Assembly (NCBI GenBank): GCA_002432545.1
Contig: DJFR01000112.1
Location: 6,240-14,017, forward strand
Reading direction: 5' to 3'
DNA from: Flammeovirgaceae bacterium UBA5867
GTDB taxonomy: Bacteria > Bacteroidota > Bacteroidia > Cytophagales > Cyclobacteriaceae
DNA: 7,778 nucleotides
Shown: positions 1 to 5,948 of the stretch, in pieces
Layout of the letters: each line of letters opens with the position of its first letter
Numbering within the stretch: the stretch's first letter is position 1
Made by a program: the position numbers and the translations under genes
The notes under the pieces: generated by a model
Told to the model about the DNA's origin: nothing
Database searches by the model: none
What the model saw: the letters and a program-made list of their open reading frames with translations, nothing else

Positions 1-67
1 GCCCGGCAATAGGGGTAAGTCTTCTGCAGCCTGTCTTAGTATAAATCCGACCTAATGTTATAATAGC

Positions 68-625
68 ATGAAAAAGACTATACTAACCTTAATTGCTTTG
101 TCGCTGTGCACACTGGCCATGGCACAATGGGGAGACGAAGAAATGAGCGATCAACCAACCCTGCGTGAGCGCATCTTTACCGGTGGTGGTTTTGGTTTGA
201 GCTTCTCCAGTTACTACGATTTTGTTTCTGTGTCGCCACTCATCGGATATAAAGTAACGCCTAAACTGGCCGCTGGTATACAAGTACAATATCGCTATAC
301 CCGCTATAAAGAATTTACTCCCAAGTTTTCAACGAACGACTACGGTATAAGCCCGTTTGTGCGCTATAATGTTTACTCGCCTTTCTTTCTGCAGGCGGAA
401 TATGAATACCTCAACTATGAATTCCCGGTAACAACCAGCGAAAGTATACGCAAGAAGTATAACAGCTTTTTAGCGGGCGGTGGTTTGTTTCAACCGTTGG
501 GAAGACGCGCTGGCTTCTATGCATTGGCACTCTATAACTTTAGCTACAGAGCTGCAGGTCCTGGTGAAGTTACTCCGTATGACAGCCCGTTGGTGTTGCG
601 CGTAGGTGTAACAGCCGGTTTCTAA
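68..625 (+). CDS. Small outer-membrane beta-barrel protein, function unknown
   Basis: This 185-residue exported protein probably forms a small (about 8-strand) outer-membrane barrel. Seen: a Sec signal peptide at residues 1-19 (MKKT start, hydrophobic stretch, AMA|Q cleavage), then a short acidic linker (WGDEE). After it come alternating polar and aromatic segments typical of amphipathic strands, for example GGGFGLSFSSYYDFVSV near 39-55, KLAAGIQVQYRYTRY, FVRYNVYSPFFLQAEYEYLNY and FYALALYNFSYRA. The chain ends in Phe (GVTAGF), the usual terminal residue for outer-membrane barrels recognised by the BAM machinery. The ATG at 68 is chosen because it directly begins the signal peptide; no Shine-Dalgarno precedes it, only AT-rich sequence, as is usual in Bacteroidota. 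Similar short barrels are common and mostly uncharacterised in this phylum, so no substrate or role is inferred. The stop overlaps the convergent dehydrogenase gene. Confidence 0.9.
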   Translation: MKKTILTLIALSLCTLAMAQWGDEEMSDQPTLRERIFTGGGFGLSFSSYYDFVSVSPLIGYKVTPKLAAGIQVQYRYTRYKEFTPKFSTNDYGISPFVRYNVYSPFFLQAEYEYLNYEFPVTTSESIRKKYNSFLAGGGLFQPLGRRAGFYALALYNFSYRAAGPGEVTPYDSPLVLRVGVTAGF

Positions 626-636
626 AAGGTTACACC
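605..636. repeat. Perfect 8-bp inverted repeat spanning convergent gene ends
   Basis: GGTGTAAC at 605-612 is repeated inverted as GTTACACC at 629-636, leaving a 16-base loop. The loop contains both stop codons: TAA of the barrel gene at 623-625 and TAG of the dehydrogenase read on the minus strand at 624-622. Each arm codes for Gly-Val-Thr at the end of its gene. The hairpin would form in transcripts from either side and could act as a shared 3' end structure. No T-run follows on either strand beyond a weak AAATTT, so it is not a classical intrinsic terminator. Confidence 0.55.
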
Positions 637-1704
637 AAATTTAGCACTGAGTAACTGGAGGTCTTCCACTACTTTGGGATTGAGTGGTATACCTTCCTGT
701 AAACGCTGTGCACTGATCTCTCGTTCGGGATCGCCCGGTATAAGAACACGTTCCTGTCCTTCAACAGGTTTAGCAGAACGGAAGCGGTTGATCCAGTTAT
801 CCATGTGCTGCTTGAACTCCTGCGCAGGACGGAATGCATCAATACGCATCGCGCCAAAGAAATGTCCTATGCCTTCACCTACCGGATCGCTCGGAGGACT
901 TAAGAACGCAACAAACGGAGGAACCCACGGCCCATAATTGGCACCTGATAATACGGCTGAGAATATATCAACCCATGCACCAAGGCAATATCCTTTATGA
1001 CTGCCATGTTCACGATCGCTGCCTAACGGTATAAGAGCACCTCCATTTTTAGCTTCATTCGGATCGGTAGAAGGTTTACCATCTTTGGTTTGTATCCAGC
1101 CTATAGGAGCATTCAGATTTTTACGCTGCAGAATTTCAAGTTTACCATTCGCTGCCGTTGTTGTAGCAAAGTCAGCAACAAAAGGAGGTTGCTTATCAGC
1201 CGGTATAGCAACTGCGATCGGGTTGGTACCGAGTAATCGTTCCACCGAAAATGTAGGAGCTACCAATGGACTTGCATTGGTCATGGCAATACCAATCATA
1301 TCGTGTGGCAATGCCATCATTGCATGGTGTCCTGCTATACCAAAATGATTCGAGTTCTTTACAGCAACCCAGCCAGTACCTGCCATACGCGCTTTCGCTA
1401 TAGCAATCTCCATAGCTTTCGGAGCAACTACTAATCCTAAACCACTGTCTCCATCCACAACGGCTGTGCTAGGCGACTCGTGTACGATGCGCACATTCGG
1501 TGTGGCGTTAACACGTTTGGCTTCCCACAGGCGAACATAACCCGACAGACGTGCTATACCATGTGAGTCTATTCCACGCAGATCTGCATTTAATAAAACT
1601 TCGGTAGCCAATGTAGCTTCGGCATCCGAACAGCCTATATGCTTAAAGATGTTGTGTGTAAATACCTGTAGTGATTCGAAGGAAAATAGTTTGTCTGCTG
1701 CCAT
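622..1704 (-). CDS. Ldh2-family malate/L-lactate dehydrogenase-type NAD(P)-dependent oxidoreductase
   Basis: This 360-residue cytoplasmic enzyme belongs to the Ldh2 family (malate/L-lactate dehydrogenase, ureidoglycolate dehydrogenase, 2,3-diketogulonate reductase), which interconverts 2-hydroxy and 2-oxo acids with NAD(P)H and lacks a Rossmann fold. Seen: the signature DLRGIDSHGIARLSGYV at 41-57, whose S47-H48-G49 includes the family's proposed catalytic His; KNSNHFGIAGHHA at 116-128; GTNPIAVAIP at 159-168; DFATTTAANGK at 178-188; the HKGY segment at 236-239; and IPGDPE at 322-327 near the C-terminus. Length is normal for the family and no signal peptide is present. All hallmark segments are intact, so it should be active, but the substrate cannot be read from sequence because family members with the same motifs use different acids. 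It lies 44 bases downstream of the kinase on the same strand, so cotranscription is possible; a possible promoter of its own is noted at 1713-1720. Its last four bases overlap the convergent barrel gene. Confidence 0.93.
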   Translation of the reverse strand: MAADKLFSFESLQVFTHNIFKHIGCSDAEATLATEVLLNADLRGIDSHGIARLSGYVRLWEAKRVNATPNVRIVHESPSTAVVDGDSGLGLVVAPKAMEIAIAKARMAGTGWVAVKNSNHFGIAGHHAMMALPHDMIGIAMTNASPLVAPTFSVERLLGTNPIAVAIPADKQPPFVADFATTTAANGKLEILQRKNLNAPIGWIQTKDGKPSTDPNEAKNGGALIPLGSDREHGSHKGYCLGAWVDIFSAVLSGANYGPWVPPFVAFLSPPSDPVGEGIGHFFGAMRIDAFRPAQEFKQHMDNWINRFRSAKPVEGQERVLIPGDPEREISAQRLQEGIPLNPKVVEDLQLLSAKFGVTF

Positions 1705-1712
1705 ACTGTGGA

Positions 1713-1720
1713 CAAATATA
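1713..1720 (-). promoter_or_regulatory. Possible Bacteroidota -7 promoter element of the dehydrogenase
   Basis: On the minus strand the gap before the dehydrogenase contains TATATTTG, an exact match to the Bacteroidota primary-sigma -7 consensus TAnnTTTG. It ends 8 bases before the ATG at 1704, so transcription would start almost at the start codon and give a very short or leaderless mRNA. No TTG-type -33 element is visible 17-23 bases upstream. AT-rich sequence makes chance matches plausible, so this is only a candidate. Confidence 0.35.
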
Positions 1721-1748
1721 TAGCTCTTATCCGAATAATACGGTGCCG

Positions 1749-3986
1749 TTAATCGGGCATTACAGACGGTGCTGGAAAACTTACTGTGAACGTAGTGCCT
1801 TGTCCGGGTTTACTCACAACATCGATAGAGCCATTCAACGCGTTAACCTGTGTGCGCACCAGGTATAGTCCTAAACCTTTACCTTCTACATCGAGATGAA
1901 AGCGTTGGTACAGTGTAAACAGTTTGTTGCCGAATTGTTCGAGATCGATACCTATACCATTGTCGCGCACAAAGAACCCAACATGTCCATTCGATCGGAA
2001 TGTCTTAATCTCTATCACCGGTCTGCGATGAGGTGATCTGTATTTTATAGCGTTCGATACCAGGTTATATAGTATACTATAGAAATATGTTTTAATGGTG
2101 AAGAAATGAGCGTATGCAGAGAAGTCAGTTTGTATTTCAATCTCCCCGCCTGTGAGTTGAAGAGCCAGTGTCTCCTGTATACTTTTATAGAGGTCTGCTA
2201 TATCAAGCCATTGTTTGGATTGATAGTGATCACCGCGTATCTCGAGTATCTTCGTTAAGTCTTTGATCACTTCATTCAGCTTCGTTACAGATGTAAAGAG
2301 GTGATTGAGCAGTGTAGTTAGCTCCGGGTTCTCCACAGGTTGCATCTCAATCAGTTTTGAAAGTCCCATCATCGTTGCAACGGGACCGCGAAGATTATGC
2401 GATGCTATAAAAGAGAACTGAAGCAGATCGTTGTTGTGCATAACAAGCTGTTGCAGAAGTTTACTCTTTTCTTCTTCTTGTTTTTTCCGCAGACTTATAT
2501 CCTGTCCTATACCAATGATTGAATTATCCGAGAGCGGAATCATACACCAGCTGATGTCTACCAAACCAGAAGGTGTCTTAATCTTGAAGTCGTGCCACTC
2601 GCCATCTCTGCTTCTTATAAAATCAATCGTTTCATTGATGCTGAGATTGCGTGGAAAGAATTGTTGCAGGATATGTTCTTTGCCAATAGCACCATCATCT
2701 TGCTGAAATGTACTCTCCCAGAATCGGTTAATGAAGCTGATGTTGCCATGTACATCAAACAGCGCAATGATCAACGGTAAATTATCGATCAGTCTTTGCA
2801 ACGCTTCTTTCTGTCTGATCAGCTCGTGCTCTGCTTTCTTCCGTAACGTTATATCAGTAATAATACCATCGAGTCGCACAGGTTTACCGGTATAGTCTTT
2901 CGTCATCCATATTCGGCTGGTGATCCATTTTTGTTTCCGCTGCTTGCTCAGAATCATGTGTTCGATTTCTGTATAGGATTTTGCCAGCAATTGCTGATGC
3001 ATGGCATCCGTTATACCTATAGGATCATCCACCAGCATACACTCCACCAGCAGGTTATTATTGTCATAAAACTCCTGAGCTGAATAACCGAAAATTTCTT
3101 CCGCAGCATTGTTTACAAAATCAATTTGTATCTCGCGCATGCCTATAAATTTCGCTGACCAAACCATGTCTTTAAGCGTGCTGAGTATACTGCTTAATTT
3201 CTGTTGACTTTGTCTCACCAGGTCATTCGCCTGCTCCTGTATTTTCTCTTGTGCTGCCGAGAGCTGATCGTTGGTTGAAAGTAATTCTTCATTGGTGGTG
3301 ATGAGTTCTTCGTTCGTGCTGGCCAACGCATGATTGGCCTCATCCAGCTGGCGTGTGCGTTCAATGATCTTTTCTTCCAGGTTAATATTCAGTTCATGAA
3401 GTTGCTGTTCAAACTTTACACGCTCCGTTACATTCTGCGATAAGATCAACTCAGCACGTTTGCCATTCCAGTCCAGTGCATACGAAGTGATTTGTACCCA
3501 GATCAGTGTACCATCTTTTTTTACATGCCGCCATATACCCGAACTATATACTCCTTGCGGGATGCCCAGAATAGATTGCTCCAGTCGCGGTATATCTTCA
3601 GCAGGACGTATGTCCCGTATCGTCCGGGCAAGAAATTCTTTTTCCGTATAGCCATATTCACGAACAGCCGCTTCATTCACTGCCAGGAACGACAAGGTGT
3701 TTAAGTCATATACCCACATGGCATTGGGATTCTTCATAAAGAGTTTTTCATACTCTGCTACTTTTCGCTGCAGCGTAACATGAAAGCTGTTCAGAAGTAT
3801 ATATAGTAATAGCCCGGAGAGCAGTACAAAACTTAGCCGCATCAACACGCTCAGTATGGTGATGTGACGTTCATTGGCATTATCAACATAGGCATTGAAT
3901 AAAACGGTGCTTCCGTAGATCCAGGCAACACCCAGCAGGGTATAGATCAATGTGATTTTCAACGATTGCCCTGATTTCCTGAACAT
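1749..3986 (-). CDS. Membrane-anchored three-PAS sensor histidine kinase
   Basis: This 745-residue sensor kinase should autophosphorylate on His and pass phosphate to a response regulator that is not in this window. Seen, in order: two transmembrane helices (about 11-33 and 43-66) separated by only about nine residues, so sensing is likely cytoplasmic or within the membrane. PAS1 spans about 77-190, then a long signalling coiled coil (about 188-262) with three heptads of the S/T-T-N-E-E-L type. PAS2 is about 263-385 and PAS3 about 393-502, each ending in a PAC-like D-(I/V)-T/S-x-R stretch. The HisKA domain has the phospho-acceptor H530 in ASHNLRGPV. The HATPase domain has N-box N641/N645, G1 box D675-N-G-I-G679, an F-box near LFTLYQRF and G2 box G702-K-G-L-G706. 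No receiver or Hpt domain follows, so it is a plain rather than hybrid kinase. The ligand is unknown. The dehydrogenase follows on the same strand; the MuiA-family gene is divergent. The ATG at 3986 directly precedes the first membrane helix. Confidence 0.95.
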   Translation of the reverse strand: MFRKSGQSLKITLIYTLLGVAWIYGSTVLFNAYVDNANERHITILSVLMRLSFVLLSGLLLYILLNSFHVTLQRKVAEYEKLFMKNPNAMWVYDLNTLSFLAVNEAAVREYGYTEKEFLARTIRDIRPAEDIPRLEQSILGIPQGVYSSGIWRHVKKDGTLIWVQITSYALDWNGKRAELILSQNVTERVKFEQQLHELNINLEEKIIERTRQLDEANHALASTNEELITTNEELLSTNDQLSAAQEKIQEQANDLVRQSQQKLSSILSTLKDMVWSAKFIGMREIQIDFVNNAAEEIFGYSAQEFYDNNNLLVECMLVDDPIGITDAMHQQLLAKSYTEIEHMILSKQRKQKWITSRIWMTKDYTGKPVRLDGIITDITLRKKAEHELIRQKEALQRLIDNLPLIIALFDVHGNISFINRFWESTFQQDDGAIGKEHILQQFFPRNLSINETIDFIRSRDGEWHDFKIKTPSGLVDISWCMIPLSDNSIIGIGQDISLRKKQEEEKSKLLQQLVMHNNDLLQFSFIASHNLRGPVATMMGLSKLIEMQPVENPELTTLLNHLFTSVTKLNEVIKDLTKILEIRGDHYQSKQWLDIADLYKSIQETLALQLTGGEIEIQTDFSAYAHFFTIKTYFYSILYNLVSNAIKYRSPHRRPVIEIKTFRSNGHVGFFVRDNGIGIDLEQFGNKLFTLYQRFHLDVEGKGLGLYLVRTQVNALNGSIDVVSKPGQGTTFTVSFPAPSVMPD
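3258..3320 (-). repeat. Triplicated heptad in the kinase signalling helix
   Basis: Residues 223-243 of the kinase consist of three consecutive seven-residue units, STNEELI, TTNEELL and STNDQLS. The DNA of the units has diverged (for example TTCTTCATTGGT versus TTCTTCGTTCGT on the plus strand), so the repetition is kept at protein level rather than being a fresh duplication. Similar TNEEL heptads occur in the coiled coils of CheR-PAS and other PAS kinases, where they join sensory domains in a continuous parallel helix pair. Confidence 0.7.
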
Positions 3987-4168
3987 CTTGTTAAACGGGT
4001 TTTAATCGACCAGTATGCGGGCTTACAACATTAGAAAAGTAACAAATTCTTCCTAATTTTTCCTGCACATCTATCCGATGCATAAATTTCCTGAAACATT
4101 CAAAAAATCGGGTTGTGCATTATGGAAAATCCGGCCCACCTGCATCTTACTAAAAAATCAATCCAGAT
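3987..4168. other. Divergent intergenic region between the kinase and MuiA-family genes
   Basis: These 182 AT-rich bases must hold the promoters of both divergent genes. I see no complete TTG plus TAnnTTTG pair on either strand, only one-mismatch -7 candidates: TACTTTTC and TAATGTTG on the minus strand, TAAATTTC near 4083 on the plus strand. A 6-bp inverted pair, TGCACA at 4064-4069 and TGTGCA at 4114-4119, could be an operator but is short enough to be chance. No open reading frame of note is present. Confidence 0.5.
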
Positions 4169-5776
4169 ATGAAGAAGACAATGTTATGGTTTCTATTGCT
4201 GTTAAGTTTACGGTTGTCGGCACAACATAAAACCGTTGATTCCAAAATCAGTCACGTAACCGTATTTCTGAACAAGGCACAGATAGAACGTGTGATTAAA
4301 ACACGGGTGGAGGCAGGAAAAACCGATCTGATTGTAACCGGCTTAACATCGCAGCTCGATCCGCAAAGTATACAGGTAGCCGGTAAGGGTAATTTTGTAA
4401 TACTCGGCATTACGCATCAGCAGAATTATTTGAACGAACTGAATGTACCAACGTCACTTCGCATACTTAAAGATTCTGTGACCTATCTGCAAAAGCAGGT
4501 GTCGCTGGAACAAAGTCAGAAAGAGATTCTGAACAAGGAAGAACAAATGCTTTTGAGTAACCAGAAGATAGGGGGCACCAATCAAAACCTGACCGTAGCA
4601 GAACTGAAGGCCATGGCAGATTTTTACCGCGCGCGTTTAAGCGAGATTGTAACAACCCGCATGAAGCACGATGATAAAATCAAAAAGATAAACGAGCGTA
4701 CCGCTAAACTGCTTCAACAGATACAAGAGCAGAACGAACTATATACACGCAATACAAGCGAGATCGTGATCAGTATATCGGCAGATGCAGCTTCGGCAGT
4801 AGACCTTGCTGTAAACTATATCGTGGCAAATGCAGGCTGGTATCCGCAGTACGATCTGCGTGCTATAAATACAAAGAGCCCGGTACAGTTAAACTATAAA
4901 GCAAATGTATACCAGAGCACCGGTGAAGAATGGAAAAGTGTAAAATTGAAATTATCAACGGCTAATCCAAATGAAGGTGGTTTGAAGCCCGAGTTATATA
5001 CCTGGTATCTTAATTTTAATGAACCTGTTTATCGTAAACTTCAAGGAAAAGTTGCCGGTGTAATGCTGGAATCTGCAGCACCTGCTGTAGCAATGGATAA
5101 AGAAGAAGAAGCTGATGCTCTATATGAGGTTACTACAGTTGCCGATCATATCACAACAGTACAAACTTCGCTCAATACAGTCTTTGATATAGCGCTGCCT
5201 TATACGGTAACATCATCGAATAAACCAACGCTGGTGGACATTAGCCGACACGAATTGAAAGCAGAATATGAATACTCCGTAGCACCTAAACTTGATGCGG
5301 ATGCATTCTTAATCGCGAAGATTGTTGATTGGGAAGATCTGAGTTTATTGCCGGGTGAAGCCAACGTATTTTTTGAAGGTACATTTGTTGCCAAGACATC
5401 ACTTGATCCAAACAATATAAAAGATACACTGGCTGTATCGTTGGGGAGAGATAAACGCATTGTAGTAAAACGTGAAAAGTTAAAAGACTATAGCTCACGC
5501 AAAGCGATCGGCTCGAACCAACGCGAAAGTTTTGCTTACGAGATCTCTGTACGCAATGCAAAAACAGAAGCTATAAAAATTGTAGTGGAAGATCAGTTGC
5601 CGGTTTCTCAAAACAGCCAGATCGAAGTAACTGCTACCGATGTTGGCAACGCAGGGTATAACAAAGATACCGGCAAGCTGGTGTGGGAGTTGAACGTGCA
5701 GCCGAATGAGACCAAAAAACTGGTCTATAAATTCGAAGTAAAATATCCGAAAGGAAAAACGATAGAAGGTCTATAA
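4169..5776 (+). CDS. MuiA-family envelope protein (DUF4140/DUF4139)
   Basis: This 535-residue exported protein belongs to the 'mucoidy inhibitor MuiA' family; the name is historical and the biochemical role is unknown. Seen: a signal peptide at 1-18 (cleavage SA|Q); an N-terminal DUF4140 segment starting near residue 28 (ISHVTVFLNKAQIER, then LDPQSIQV at 63-70); a helical, coiled-coil-like stretch about 97-195 rich in Gln, Lys and Glu; and a C-terminal DUF4139 beta-rich domain from about 211 with the family hallmark NAGWYPQYDLRA (221-232), ending in KLVYKFEVKYPKGK. Length fits the family. A loop inside DUF4139 (about 287-320) carries LQGKVAGVML, which resembles the plug of SusC-type receptors. 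After signal removal it should sit in the periplasm or at the outer membrane; there is no lipobox and no other membrane helix. The ATG at 4169 begins the signal peptide and is preceded by an A-rich stretch rather than a Shine-Dalgarno. A strong terminator closes the unit, so it appears monocistronic. Confidence 0.93.
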   Translation: MKKTMLWFLLLLSLRLSAQHKTVDSKISHVTVFLNKAQIERVIKTRVEAGKTDLIVTGLTSQLDPQSIQVAGKGNFVILGITHQQNYLNELNVPTSLRILKDSVTYLQKQVSLEQSQKEILNKEEQMLLSNQKIGGTNQNLTVAELKAMADFYRARLSEIVTTRMKHDDKIKKINERTAKLLQQIQEQNELYTRNTSEIVISISADAASAVDLAVNYIVANAGWYPQYDLRAINTKSPVQLNYKANVYQSTGEEWKSVKLKLSTANPNEGGLKPELYTWYLNFNEPVYRKLQGKVAGVMLESAAPAVAMDKEEEADALYEVTTVADHITTVQTSLNTVFDIALPYTVTSSNKPTLVDISRHELKAEYEYSVAPKLDADAFLIAKIVDWEDLSLLPGEANVFFEGTFVAKTSLDPNNIKDTLAVSLGRDKRIVVKREKLKDYSSRKAIGSNQRESFAYEISVRNAKTEAIKIVVEDQLPVSQNSQIEVTATDVGNAGYNKDTGKLVWELNVQPNETKKLVYKFEVKYPKGKTIEGL

Positions 5777-5802
5777 TTATAATAATATAATAACATCAGG
5801 TG

Positions 5803-5849
5803 AATCGGGTAGGGTGCTATACAGGGCACTGCTACCCGATTTCTTTTTT
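5803..5849 (+). terminator. Intrinsic terminator after the MuiA-family gene
   Basis: A perfect 10-bp stem, AATCGGGTAG at 5803-5812 with CTACCCGATT at 5832-5841, is extended inward by GGTGC paired with GCACT (one G-T pair) past a single bulged G at 5831. It is followed at once by a TTCTTTTTT tract. Stem, loop and T-run have the expected order for a plus-strand rho-independent terminator, 26 bases after the stop codon. No equivalent T-run serves the minus strand. Confidence 0.9.
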
Positions 5850-5874
5850 GATCGGAAAAAATAGTTTACTTTAG
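5847..5874 (+). promoter_or_regulatory. Possible promoter of the TonB-dependent receptor
   Basis: TTTG at 5847-5850, overlapping the terminator T-run, is followed 16 bases later by TACTTTAG at 5867-5874. This approximates the Bacteroidota promoter TTG-N17-23-TAnnTTTG, with one mismatch in the -7 element and a spacer one base short. Transcription would begin around 5878-5882, leaving a leader of about 70 bases. This is the best pair I can find in the gap but remains a weak match. Confidence 0.3.
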
Positions 5875-5880
5875 ACCTTG

Positions 5881-5922
5881 AAAGCGTAACGGCTGTATGC
5901 CATCGTTAACCAAATACGCTTT
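5881..5922 (+). repeat. Inverted repeat in the leader of the TonB-dependent receptor
   Basis: AAAGCGTA at 5881-5888 is matched by TACGCTTT at 5915-5922, a perfect 8-bp inverted repeat with a 26-base interior. Inside, ACGGC and GC(cat)CGT can form a smaller bulged hairpin around the loop TGTAT. If transcription starts near 5880, the mRNA would begin with this structure. It could be a 5' stabilising stem or an operator. Repeats of this size occur by chance a few times in a window this long. Confidence 0.4.
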
Positions 5923-5948
5923 GCACTAACCTGAATTGAACGCTACCT

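Noticed and set aside
1..67. Possible 3' end of an upstream gene in the first 67 bases
   Set aside because: All three plus frames reach a stop (10-12, 42-44 and 53-55) with at most 17 codons visible and no recognisable C-terminus, so no frame can be preferred.
2431..2706. Plus-strand open frame opposite the kinase
   Set aside because: It lies antisense to the conserved PAS3/HisKA region, its product is Ser/Cys/Leu-rich without any domain, and it has no start context. It is a shadow of the real gene, as are the others at 674-937, 1085-1348 and 3460-3704.
5897..5929. Ten-codon open frame (MPSLTKYALH) in the leader of the TonB receptor
   Set aside because: It has no Shine-Dalgarno, no run of regulatory codons and no sign of attenuation, and an open frame this short is expected by chance.
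5850..5948. Cobalamin or other riboswitch ahead of the TonB receptor
   Set aside because: The leader is about 100 bases, too short for a full cobalamin riboswitch, and no B12-box-like GAAGCCACTG sequence is present. I recognise no other riboswitch core.
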